Under the pieces are notes generated by a model, which did no database searches, had not been told where the DNA came from, and saw only the letters and a list, made by a program, of their open reading frames with translations. Below, one piece after another: positions 1-10,620 of a stretch of DNA of 64,000 nucleotides. This stretch comes from Poa pratensis. Its lineage: Eukaryota; Streptophyta; Magnoliopsida; Poales; Poaceae. The DNA lies in assembly GCA_947311845.1 (NCBI GenBank), contig CAMZMU010000062.1:50960380-51024379 (forward strand). Reading direction: 5' to 3'. Position numbers and translations under genes: made by a program. Positions within the stretch are counted from its first letter, which is position 1. Each line of letters begins with the position of its first letter.

Positions 1-733
1 GGATGATTCCGGCGTGCAACATATTGTCGTTCGGAAACGCAATACAAACTTAATATACACATGTGTACACTCATCACTATGAACATATCCTACCCGTATG
101 AGCGACTCTAAGAGACTGAACTGGCATGTCGGGTCTTAAGATTGTTTCATACAACAAATATTTCTCCTTTATGTAATATAAAGGTGTCAATCTTGAGGTT
201 TAGACTCTAGTGTCTAGAACTAGTACAACCACTCTGCTAACCATTCAACCACGCAACAATCGAAACAAGCGAAATACCCAGTAAGTGATCTAGTGCCAAT
301 GTTCAATCTTGAGTTTATTGTTAGCCTTGCCACCGCAGTAGCGCATCACCTGCTTCTTGGCCCATGTACACGGATCTAGGTTTTTAACACTCAGGTTGCT
401 AAACCTAACACTAACTATTGTATAAACATCAATGCAAGATTTTTTTTGACATTCTATAAAATCACAATAAAAATACGTTAAAATTTGAAAAAATGCATGC
501 ACAAACATGTTCATCTGTCACCCCGCTACCACTACCAAGGCGCCAACCAAGACAATTTTTTATTTAGATCGAAAACCCTCACCTTCTTCCATTTGGTTGA
601 ATAAAACATAGTGTAACATAAGTTAAACTCACCCTACAAGGTAAAGCGAAAGAATTAAGTATATCACATATAAGGCAATAATAGCATGTTTTGCAGTACC
701 TTTGTAACTCGAAATCACTTTCACTGAGATTTC
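1..733. other. AT-rich intergenic stretch, no gene seen
   Basis: No reading frame here has recognisable protein features, and I saw no tRNA or terminal inverted repeat. It ends where a retrotransposon LTR begins with TGATACGTCC. Confidence 0.5.
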
Positions 734-1605
734 TGATACGTCCATTTTGTATCACTATTTTATATCATAATTTATTCTTATTCATTGATATGTTTCATAT
801 TAGAATGCAATAGTTATGTTATTTTATCTCATTTTGCATGTTTTCCAGTTCATCGGGATTTATCTGTCGGAGTCAGAATTTAGCATCATCAAGATACCCT
901 ATTTCTGGAGCCCTAAAAATTATGAGAAAATACATAAGCTAATATTTATCGAGATAACGTGAGGAGCCAGAAGATGGAGCCGAGGGGGGCCACGGCGTGC
1001 CCAGGTGACCCCTGGGCGCGGCCCCACCCTTGGCCGCGCCTAGGACTCGCCTAGAGGCCCTGGCCCACCTCAGGTGCTCCCCTTTTGCGTATATCTTCAT
1101 CTTGACCTAAAACTTACGGGGGACGCTTCGAGGAAATATTATGCCGCCGCCTCGAGGCGGAAACCACATAGAGAGAAAAAACTCTCCGGCGGGGAGAGAT
1201 ATGCTGGTGAAATCCCCTCCCGGAGGGGGAAATCGTCGTCATCGTCACCGTCATCATGCAAGGCTTCATCAGGATCATCATCTACATCATCTCCATCGCC
1301 AGCACCATCATCCCCGACGCTCCACTCAGTTCCGCTGTAACATCTAAGGTTGTACCTTGTGTAGTTCACTGGGATTACTCTCCCGTTCTTGATTACCCCG
1401 TGGTTGATGCTATTGAGTTTTATCGGTGAATTATTGTTATGTCCAAATGTTATTCATTCATATATCACCTCTGATCATGATCCATATGATGTCTTGTGAG
1501 TAGTTCGTTTAGTTCTTGAGGACATGGGAGAAGTCTTGTTATTAGTAGTGACATTATGTTGAGTAATATTCAATGGTTTGATATTTAAGTTGTGGTGTTA
1601 TTCAT
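734..1605 (+). mobile_element. Ty3/gypsy LTR fragment
   Basis: The stretch begins TGATACGTCCATTTTG, the usual opening of a widespread group of Triticeae gypsy LTRs. It includes the GC-rich leader-like block typical of those LTRs, with a run of ATC/CAT repeats around 1230-1310. The right boundary is approximate: the LTR passes directly into polymerase-coding sequence with no primer binding site or gag between them, so it is a deletion product rather than one end of an intact element. Short open frames over 1074-1369 on both strands come from the low-complexity repeat and are not genes. Confidence 0.7.
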
Positions 1606-2364
1606 ATACCCTGTTATTATTAGTTCTAAACTTTCAGGACAAGAAGAGGAAAGATTATTGGAAGTGATTCGGAAACGCCGAGTAGCTATGGGATATACTC
1701 TGGATGATCTTAAGCGTATTTCTCCTTCTATATGTAAACATTCAATTAACCTAGAGCCCGATGCAAAGCCAGCTGTTGATCACCAACGGCGTTTAATTCC
1801 AAAAATGAAGGAAGTGGTAAGAAATGAAATTCTCAATCTTCTTAAAGCAGGTATAATTTATACTATTGTTGATAGTAGATGGGTTAGTTTTGTGCATTGT
1901 GTTTCTAAAATGGGAGGTATGACTGTTGTTGCAAATGATAATAATGAACTTATTCCGCAGAAAACTATGTTTGATTATAGGATGTGCATTCATTATAGAA
2001 AATTAAATAAAGCTACTAAGAAAGATCATTATCATTTGCCTTTTATTGATCAAATGCTAAAAAGGTTATCAAAGAACACTCATTTTTGTTTCCTCGATGG
2101 TTATTCTGGTTTCTCTCAAATTGTTGTTAGACATTAAGATCAGGAGAAAACTACTTTTACTTGTCCGTACGGAACCTATGCTTATACAGCTTATAGATGT
2201 ATGCCTTTCGATTTTCGGTTTATGTAATGCTCTGCTACTTTTTAAAAATGCATGTCTGCCATTTTCCATGACTTTTGTGAACAAATTGTGAAAATATTCA
2301 TGGACATTTTCTCCGTCTATGTAACTTCCTTTGACAACTGCTTGCAAAATCTTGACAAAGTTTA
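1606..2364 (+). pseudogene. Ty3/gypsy reverse transcriptase fragment
   Basis: The frame from about 1636 to 2137 encodes the N-terminal part of a gypsy reverse transcriptase. It contains LNLLKAGIIYTIVDSRWVS, the MCIHYRKLNKATKKDHYHLP stretch and the FLDGYSGFSQI block around the first catalytic Asp. A stop follows at 2135-2137. The same protein family can then be followed in broken frames (DQEKTTFTCPYGTYAY near 2141, FDNCLQNLDKV near 2330) until it ends at about 2364. RNase H, integrase and the YxDD block are missing or degraded. It is a decayed, non-coding fragment. Confidence 0.85.
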
Positions 2365-2942
2365 CTTACCTTGACAGGCATCGGTAAAAATCGGTAAAAA
2401 TCGGTGTTTCGTGGCTTGAGGTAGAAAACGGAAACAGAGAGTGAATTACAAAAAACCATCACAACTTGGCAAAGGTTATAACACCTACCATTTTCATGCA
2501 ATTTGTGACGGTTTTTTCTACTGCATAGTTGTTAAGTTTGGCCGAATTGTGATAGTTTTTTGCAATTTACTCAAAAATAAATGACCCTCCAAAAATTTCT
2601 CAAAGACAGGGTTCCGTGGTTCGCTCCAAATTTATACGTTACCTGCACATAGTTGCCATTGTACAGAGGTAATCGTGTAGACTCGTCGACTCAGCGCACA
2701 CACTGTGATACATATATAGCATATTTAGTACCAAAGATTTAACTCTAGCCCGACAGCTCCCAAACATATTATAGTAGCTTCACATCATAAGCTAGTAACA
2801 TCATATGTGAACATTATTCAACTCAGCTAAAACACTCTATATACACTACTTTTAAATTGCACCCCTCTTAACGTCTGTAAGCAAAGTGAACTCCACGACC
2901 ATGCAAAAACCCCAAGACAAGCTTTGCAACGTGTCGATCCGC
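2365..2942. other. 3' flank of the LEA gene, no other gene
   Basis: AT-rich sequence lying downstream of the minus-strand LEA stop codon at 2943. It probably holds the LEA 3' UTR and transcript end. A short direct repeat (ATCGGTAAAA) occurs at about 2380-2402. Nothing else recognisable was seen. Confidence 0.5.
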
Positions 2943-4723
2943 TCAATCAGACTTGTCCCTGCCTTCCATCTTCGTCGCCTCTCCTTCCTTGACGTTGACG
3001 GGGATGAGCTCCTCTTCACCGGCGACGATCCCCTTGGTGTGCTGCGCTATCCCGTACACGGTGGCGCCCACCGCCTCCAGGACGTCGCCCACTATCGTGG
3101 TGTCTTCTTCTTCGGTACCTTGAGCCTGCATGCATCGCGATTCACAACTAAGCGCATCAACTATATGGATGCATCACACTTACACAAACAATAGCACCGG
3201 AGACTTGTGGCAGGCTACGACGCGGCACGTACCTTCGCCTTCGCCGTCGTGCCGCCGCCGGTCGTGTCCGCCGCCGCGTTCTTGCCGGTCTCCGCCGCTC
3301 TGTTCTTCGCCTCCCCTGCCTTCTGCATGGCCTGCGACCCAGCGTCTCTGGACTTGCCCACCGTGCCTCTTGCTGCGTCCATCACCGAGTCCTTGACGTA
3401 CGCAGCGGTCTCACTGGCTTTCTGCGCCATGGAACCGGTCGTGTCCTTCAACTTGGCAGCCACGCCTCCAGTCGTGTCCTTGGTCCTGTCAACGGCTTGG
3501 GCGGTCATGTCGCGGGTCCTGTCCGCCGTCTCATCAGCTGATCCCTTCACCGTGTCCTTGCCCTGTGCGCTGGTGTCAAAGCTCGGCTCCTCGGCCTTAT
3601 CGGCGACACGGGCTGCGACCTCTTTCGCCTTCTCCTCGGCCGTGCCGGCGGCGGCCTTCCCTTGCTCCGCCGCCGCCTTGGCGTACTCGGCCACCTTGTG
3701 CGTCGTGTCTGCGGTCACCTCCTTGGCCTTCTGCGCCACCTGCGCGCCAGTGGAGAGCGTCACGTCCTTGGCCTTCACCGCCGCCTGCTGCGTGTACCCG
3801 GCCGTCGTCTTTCCCGCCGCCAGCGCGGCCTCCTTCGCCTTCTCGGCCGCCGTCTTGGCGTACTCAGCTGCCGTCTCGCCGGTGGACATCGTCACGTCCT
3901 TGCCCTTCACCGCCGCCTGCTGCGTGTACCCGGCCGTCGTCTTGCCGGCCGCCAGCGCCGCCTCCTTGGCCTTCTCGGCGGCCGTCTTGGCGTATTCCAC
4001 GGCCGTCCCGCCTGTGCTCACCGTGACGTCCTTGGCCTTCACGGCGGCCTGCTTCGCGTACTCCGCCGTCGTCTGACCAGCAGTAAGCGTGACCTCCTTC
4101 GCCTTGGCTGCGGCCTGCATGGCGTACTCAGCTGCCGTACCCGTGGCCTCTTTGGTCTTCTCCGCGCCATGCGCAGCGGCGTCCTTGGCTTCGGCGCCCT
4201 TGGCCGCAGCGTGGTCTCCTCCCGTGGAGCCACGCGCGTGCATGCCAGTGTCCTTCACGCCGCCCTGTTTGCCCTCCGCCGAGCTCTTCTGCTCCTCTCC
4301 GCGTACTTGCCTCCAGATCTCTTCGTGGCCCGACGTCTGATGCCCACGGCCCTCCTCCTGCTCCTCGGTGCGCTGCTTCTCGATACCCCGAGACGACGCC
4401 ATCGTGCTGTCGTGCCCGTGCGCCGCGCCAGGGCTCGTCTCCTGTGGGCGGCCCTCGAGCTCGTCTTTGGAGGGTTGTTTCTTGCTCTCCTGACAGGAGA
4501 CCACCGTGACGCCGGGCGCTTGGGTCACGGTCACGTTCCCCTTGGCGGCCCCGGCCTGCAGCTTCTTGTTTGCCTCGTTGTACCGCTCCTGGGCGGCACG
4601 GATGGCGTCCGCCGAGTTCTGCTGCGCCTCCGCGCGGTACTTCCCGATCTCCTCCAGGCCAAGGTCGTGGCCTTCCTCTTGCTTCGACGTGGTCTCCTTC
4701 CGGCTCTGTCACTGCGACGCCAT
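2943..4723 (-). CDS. Group 3 LEA protein (LEA_4), two exons, early in-frame stop
   Basis: The product is a late embryogenesis abundant protein, a family of desiccation-protective, largely disordered proteins that can fold into amphipathic helices on drying. Exon 1 runs 4723 to 3233 and exon 2 runs 3125 to 2943. The donor (AAG/GTACGT) and acceptor (TGCAG/GCTCAA) are canonical and keep phase 0, giving a protein of about 557 residues. The centre is built of 11-residue LEA repeats such as TAEYAKQAAVKAKD. A 132-bp unit (44 residues, four 11-mers) is tandemly duplicated near 3760-4020. The C-terminal exon (GDVLEAVGATVYGIAQHTKG) is typical of the family. Oddity: the ATG at 4721-4723 is followed at codon 5 by TGA (4709-4711), while all downstream codons are open. 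The next in-frame ATG is at 4532-4534 and would drop 63 residues. It is therefore either a recent nonsense allele, an N-terminally shortened protein, or a sequence error. The long plus-strand open frames over this gene are antisense shadows. Confidence 0.85.
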
Positions 4724-4900
4724 TGTGCCTGCGAAAGCTGGATTCGGAATTTAGGATGGAGTTCGCTGTGGTGCTGCTGGAAGGGCGTCTTCTTGATTGA
4801 TCGGCAGACGATCATGGCGACGCACACTTTAAATGTTGCCGCTGAGCGGCTTGTCTTGGATCGGTCGAGGTTGACGCGGCATACGGAGTCTGACGCCGCG

Positions 4901-4929
4901 ACGCGTGTAGAGGTGAGCTGACACGTGCG
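4901..4929 (-). promoter_or_regulatory. ABRE with adjacent CE3-like coupling element upstream of LEA
   Basis: About 200 bp upstream of the LEA ATG, the minus strand carries CGCACGTGTCA, which contains the ABRE core ACGTGTC (4919-4929). A plus-strand ACGCGTGT at 4901-4908 resembles the coupling element CE3 known from ABA-responsive cereal LEA promoters. An ATTTAAA box at about 4829-4835 could be the TATA element. ABA and drought control is inferred from these motifs and from the gene family; only the motifs are seen. Confidence 0.5.
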
Positions 4930-5254
4930 ATGGAGAAGATAGAGTCACGCCGTCAGCAGTGATCGGCCACGGAGGAATTGGCCGGCGAGAGGACACGAGG
5001 GCACCTCACCTGAGGTCGTGTCCATCTGCATCTCCGACTTGCAGACTCGGTTTATAGCATGACAAATGCTATATGCTTATTTGTGTACTCTGGATTTGGT
5101 CTAGTTGGATTTGGTGGACCTGCTAAACAAGTTATAGCTAACACAACAAAACTCATGGATCTTGCAAAGTTTGCTTGGACTGAAGGTGCCGAATATCTGA
5201 ATAGAATACGCAATAGGGGAGCATATTAGTCCACATGTACTGAGACGTTCATCT
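4930..5254. other. LEA upstream region, no gene
   Basis: Distal promoter and intergenic sequence between the LEA gene and the Copia target duplication at 5255. No open frame or repeat was recognised. Confidence 0.4.
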
Positions 5255-5259
5255 AGTGC

Positions 5260-5420
5260 AGATAAAACCTAGAATTTTGGCGTAATGAGCCCGCCGGCAT
5301 GGGTCATATATTTATAGACATAACAGAGGAATACAATCACATTACAATTATGGTTAGGATATGCACCAATCTAAACATACCTAACTAATTAACGTGAGCT
5401 ATACAATTCTATCTTTAACA
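5260..5420 (-). repeat. Copia 3' LTR
   Basis: The 161-bp LTR is nearly identical to the copy at 16745-16903, with about four differences. Read on the minus strand it starts TGTTAAAGATAG and ends TTTTATCT, so its termini are TG...CT rather than TG...CA. The purine tract lies immediately inside, at 5421-5432. Confidence 0.92.
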
Positions 5421-7364
5421 CTCCCCCTCAATCTGATCCATGGTCACAAGGTTCAGATTGGGACAAAATCTGTCGAGGCTCTGTCTAGTGGCTGGCTTGG
5501 TGAATATGTCTGCCACTTGATCACCTGAAGCAATAAACTTGACAGTCATGTCTCCTTGAGCTACACGTTCTCGTACAAAGTGGAAGTCAATTTCTATGTG
5601 CTTGGTGCGAGCATGAAATACTGGGTTGGCCGAGATGTAGGTTGCTCCGAGGTTGTCACACCACAGGATGGGTACACGAGGTTGTGCAACCCCTAACTCC
5701 TTAAGTACTGACTGTACCCAAATAGCTTCTGAAGTCCCATTGGCTAGTGCTTTGTACTCTGCCTCTGTGCTGGATCTTGAGTCAGTTGGTTGCTTCTTGG
5801 AACTCCAGGATATGAGGTTTGGGCCAAGGTATACTGCAAAACCACCGGTTGAGTGTCGATCATCGGGGCAGCCGGCCCAATCTGCATCTGTAAAGATGTT
5901 GAGCTGTGTGGAGTCAGTTTTTCTGAATTTTAGTGCTGTCTTCACTGTCCCTTTGACATAACGAAGGATTCGTTTAACAGCTTCCCAGTGAGCATCAGTT
6001 GGATGTGCAAGGAACTGACAGACTTTGTTCACGGAGTATGCAATGTCTGGCCGTGTGAGAGTGAGGTACTGTAATCCTCCTACCATGCTTCTGTACTTGA
6101 AAGCATCATCAGCTCACAACTCCTTGCATGTATGTCGCGTTCTCTGCACCAGACAATGGAGTAGGAGTGGATTTGCAATTCTCCATGTTGGCACGGTATA
6201 GCAAATCTAGAACATATTTGCGCTGTGACAACGTCAGTCCCCAGAATTCTAAGCCACTTCAAGACCAAGAAAATATTCCAGACGCCCAAGGTCCTTGATG
6301 GGAAAAGTGTCAGCAAGCGAGTGCACAAGATGTTCAATTGCCTCTTGAGTCGACCCAGTGATCACGATGTCATCGACATACACCAGCATAAATATCTGAA
6401 CTCCTGCTGCATGACAGAGGAAAAGCGATGTGTCTGCTTTGGATGCCTGAAAACCAAGCTGCTGTAATCTCTCACTCAAACGTGCGTACCAGGCTCGAGG
6501 CGACTGTTTTAGGCCATACAGTGCTCGCTGGAGTTTGCACACATGATCGGGTCGCGCTGGATCTTCAAAGCCAGGCGGTTGCTGCATGTACACATCGTCG
6601 GAGAGAAAGCCATGGAGAAACGCATTGCTCACGTCCACCTGACGCAGGCACCAGCCACGAGTGACAGCAAGGGAGAGCACAAGCCGAACTATTGCTGGCT
6701 TGACCACTGGACTGAAGGTGTCGCCATAGTCCAGGTCGTATTGCTGTGTAAACCCTCGGGCAACGAGTCTGGCTTTATACTTGTCAACGGAGCCGTCAGG
6801 GCGCTGCTTTGTTTTGAACAGCCACTTGCTCCCCACGATGTTCACTCCCGACGGTCTGGGAACAATAGTCCATGTGCGAGTTTTGCATAGTGCAGAGAAT
6901 TCTTCTTCCATGGCTTGACGCCACACTGGTTCATGGAGGGCATCACGGTGTGATGCCGGGGCAGTGGCAAGGAATGCACGTCGTCTCGGATCATATTTGA
7001 CCGTTCCGTCAGTGAACTTCTTTTCCCGGCGAGTGTTGTCACGGAGCCGGGTGACCATCGGGTGACCAACGGCATCCTGAGGCTGAACAGGCACGGATGT
7101 AGACGAGCTGGCTGCAGGATCCAACACGGGTGTTGCTGCAGCAGGACTGCTTGGATGTTCAGGCGTGGGGGGTGATGCAGCTGCTTCATCAGTACTCATG
7201 TCTGGAACTACCTGCACACGATCAGCTGCAGCTTGGGGAGCAGAGTCAGTGTACAAATATGACAGGTCGTAGTTGCGCACATGATCATGCGTTGCTGGTT
7301 CGTGAGCAGGAAATGAGACAAGGTCAGAGAGGGTGGACACATCAGGTGTGATGCCATGGGTGGC
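5415..7364 (-). pseudogene. Copia reverse transcriptase and RNase H
   Basis: Read from 7340 downward, this is the C-terminal half of a Copia polyprotein. The linker precedes the reverse transcriptase with [60 protein letters not shown] and the catalytic [10 protein letters not shown] frameshift near 6250 (after LEYFLGLEV) and another near 6085 break the frame. RNase H then resumes from 6086 with [30 protein letters not shown] and [11 protein letters not shown], and ends beside the LTR. The gene is a clear member of the family but is not translatable as one protein. Confidence 0.9.
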
Positions 7365-9080
7365 TGATGCATGTAAAATGCATACATGAACTTTGCACTT
7401 TAATTACTTATATTCCAATCATATTTGCATCATATAAGGGTTATATCAATGTTTTATCATGATTTTGGAAATATCTCAATGATTTCCTATTTTTATGGAA
7501 TTAACCCTGCACAGGCAGAAAACCCCGTTTTCTTATTTTAATGTTTCAGGGACCCAAACGTCAACGAAATCATCTGGAAATTTATGGGCGTCAATATTTG
7601 GAAGGAAGAAGACCTGTGGGCAAAGGAAGCGAACAAGCGGAGGCCCGAGGCCCAAACGGGGTGGCCCACGCGGCCAGGTACTGTGGCCGCGTGGGGCCCA
7701 CCCGTTTGGCCCTCGTGGCTCTGTTGCCGTCGATCTTCACTCCACCGACATTGTCTTGACCTAAAAACGCCTATAAAAAAGGTCCCCCGACGTTCTCTGG
7801 AAGGAGCACCGCACAAACACCGAAACGGAGATCAGGAGCTGCAGATTGGAGGGGGAAAACTCCGGCGGGGCGCTGCCGGCGTGGTCTCCATCTTCTCCAT
7901 CGACTTCTCCACCGTCTCCATGATGAAGAGGGAGTAGTCCACCTCTGGACTATGGGTTTGTGGAAGTAACTTATGTATCTCTCCTCTCTTGAGCTTCACT
8001 AATTAGCATCGTATGAGCTGCTGAACATGATTACGGTCACCGTTGTAATACCTTTGTGGTGGATCTTTATGAGTTAATATATGTTTGAGATTGCAATGTT
8101 TGTTTCAGTTATGAGTATAGATGCATATTATGTACCCCGTTCTTGTCTACTTGTTTTGATCAAGCATGTTTATGAGAGCGTGTGTGGGGGAACGTGTGCA
8201 TTAGTTGGAGTAACGGGGGGTGGCTATGCAGTGAACGTGAGAGAAAGTTCTGCGATCCACTTTGGTATCTTTACCTTACTTTGTTACCTCACTAGGGATA
8301 AACTAAAATACCATGCTACCGGGGATGTGGGTGTGACCATTGCACTACTCCATGACTAGATCTAGCATGTTCTTATTTTCACTTCATGTCATGATACTTA
8401 ATGCTATACTCTGAGTTATCTTAATTACTGAGGTGTTATGATTTAGTTCGCATCTTGGTGGAGTATAAGAGAGGTTAATAACCAAAAGATCTCTATGTTA
8501 GGACGTGATGCCCATATATCTAAGTAACTTGTTATCAAACCCTGTGTTGCAATCTCATATGTTAACTTTGTGTGTTCCATTGTCTACCACTTTATAAAGG
8601 AGAGTGCATTTGTGAAACCATGAACCCCAGTCCATTTTTAATCATAAGAACACCTTTCCAACACCATATACCACTTTTCTATTTTCAGCCATCATTAAAT
8701 CCGAAAATACAAAAATACTTTTCATCTTGCATACATCATTCAAAAACCCAAAAATATCATTTATCATTGCATCCACCATCATTGCATATTTATTTCTTGT
8801 TTGCATTGCATAACTATCCTGATATCATTCTTACACCTTGTGCTTGACAACCACAGGTGAGGTTGAGGACCAAAACATTTAACCTTGTTTTGTAGATAAC
8901 CAAAAGAAGGATAAGAAGATAAATCTACCACTTCAGATTCCCCGAGAGTTCGATATTAAACCCTCGAGTCACCCCTCGTGGGGAAAACTGTCTTCCACTT
9001 ACTATACACTCTGCACTTGGAGTCTCAACCTAATCCCGTTTATTTTGCAGGTATCAAAGCCTTGCTCTTCGGGACCATCA
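7365..9080 (+). repeat. 5' LTR of the nested element
   Basis: The LTR starts TGATGCATGTAAAATGC and ends GGGACCATCA. It contains a block (about 7640-7800) whose sequence TATAAAAAAGG at about 7772 is a plausible TATA box. Open frames inside it are LTR shadows. Confidence 0.93.
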
Positions 9081-9364
9081 AGACGTTTTCTGGCGCCATT
9101 GCCGGGGAATCGTAGCTGAGAGATTTATCCAAGGGTGTGCATCATCGCATTCATCTCACAACAAAGTCAACGTCACCAACTTGTGCTAACACCTAAGATT
9201 GGGGAGGTTGCACCTACGTGAGCACCATCTTATCCATCTTTACTTACAAAGCAATTTTTTTTTTGTTAGTGTCATTGCATATCATATCATATTTATTTTC
9301 AGTTTTGCATCAAAAATTAAAAACCCATAAAAACTGGTGCTGTTTTTAATATGTGTGTTAAAAT

Positions 9365-9853
9365 ATGGAGAAACTTTCTGGAATCTCTATGCCTAATGGT
9401 TATGTTAAAACTATGGGAGCCTACTTTGAATATGAATCAACCGAAGATTGAAAAAGAATGGGTAAATTGCTTGAAGCTCTTCACAGAATAGCTATTCAGT
9501 TTTGTGAGTTACATGGTATAACTTGTTGCAATAGAAGAGTTGTTAAACATTCCCACTATCAATGCAAGTATAATAATGATCCTATAATTGCTTGTTATCG
9601 TGAAGATAAATTTTCATGCCCTGATATAGAACAAGTTGAGAAATATATTGCTTATGTTGGAGCCCATGAGATAGACTCTCTTATTAATAAATTTCTTGCA
9701 ACTAGTCATGAAGCTCGTGTAATGAAAGGACAAATTTCTATTCTTCTCCAAATTTGCAAAAAGGAATTTAGTGATAATGTTTATGTTAAAGAAAGAATTC
9801 TCGCTGCCATGGAAGATACTAATATTTTGCAGGAAGAGGATGATGAAAACTAA
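9365..9853 (+). pseudogene. Small ORF of the non-autonomous LTR element (broken near its start)
   Basis: A frame opens with ATG at 9365 (MEKLSGISMPNGYVKTMG) and meets TGA at 9449-9451. It continues in the same frame from 9458 to the stop at 9851. The stop sits where TGG would be expected between EDW-like and KRMGK residues, so it looks like a G-to-A nonsense change. The downstream 131 residues are soluble, with several Cys and His (ITCCNRRVVKHSHYQC), and have no domain I can name. A gag-like role is possible from its position after the LTR but is not demonstrated. Confidence 0.5.
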
Positions 9854-9855
9854 GC

Positions 9856-10620
9856 ATGGAAGAGGAAGAATGTGAAGAAGAGGATAAAAACCTAAGCTTG
9901 GGGATGCCCATGCAATCTCAAGAAGATGCTGAAAAAGATGAACAACTGGAGAATGAAGAGTTGGATCTCCCAACTTCACCTTCAACAAATGATAGTAACA
10001 CTCAAACTCAAAAATCCTTTGTTATTTATGAGAACCCATGTTATGATGAGTGTGAAACTGAAAATTCTATGGTCCTATATGATAACCCATGCTATTATGA
10101 TGAAACTAATAATGCTACTAGTAAACTCATTGATGATAATGAGGAGTGTTGCTTAAATGAGCTATATGATAATGCTTTAGATGATGGTCCTATGCTTATT
10201 GATAATCCTACATGTTTGGAAGTTGTTACTTCTCTATGTGAGGATAAAAATGATATACTTGCTGTTTGTGACAATACTCTCACCCATGAGAGTCCCACTT
10301 TGTTCTTGAATTCTCCTAATAACACCATAGAGGAGAAATTTGCTTATGTTGAGAAATACTTATGTGGTTTGCAATTATCTTTAGTTCCAAATCTTTGTTG
10401 CAACCATGATATTAAACTTGATATTGATCTTAACAACTATTTTGAAAGAGGGAAGCATGCTAATGAATTCCAAAATAAATTTAATGATCCTCATATGTTC
10501 CCAAATTATCTAAGTTGGAAGATTCTATTGGTTATATGGTTGAATACACTTTTACTACTTGCAACTATTATGAAAGAGGAGGTGATAAGAACCCTCTTTA
10601 TGCTACTAATAATATGGTGA
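9856..10620 (+). CDS. Acidic repeat-containing ORF of the non-autonomous LTR element
   Basis: This 254-residue frame starts two bases after the preceding stop codon. The N-terminal third is strongly acidic (EEEECEEEDKN). It contains repeated short blocks such as YENPCYDECETENS, LYDNPCYYDET and LIDNPTCLE. No catalytic motif of gag-pol is visible. The same style of short acidic ORF appears in the minus-strand non-autonomous element at 38905-45466. The function is unknown, and expression is uncertain because it depends on the element's own transcription. Confidence 0.5.
   Translation: MEEEECEEEDKNLSLGMPMQSQEDAEKDEQLENEELDLPTSPSTNDSNTQTQKSFVIYENPCYDECETENSMVLYDNPCYYDETNNATSKLIDDNEECCLNELYDNALDDGPMLIDNPTCLEVVTSLCEDKNDILAVCDNTLTHESPTLFLNSPNNTIEEKFAYVEKYLCGLQLSLVPNLCCNHDIKLDIDLNNYFERGKHANEFQNKFNDPHMFPNYLSWKILLVIWLNTLLLLATIMKEEVIRTLFMLLIIW

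Noticed and set aside
3207..4921. Several long plus-strand frames over the LEA gene
   Set aside because: They are antisense to the LEA repeats; GC-rich alternating codons keep other frames open. The minus-strand reading has family motifs and splice sites.
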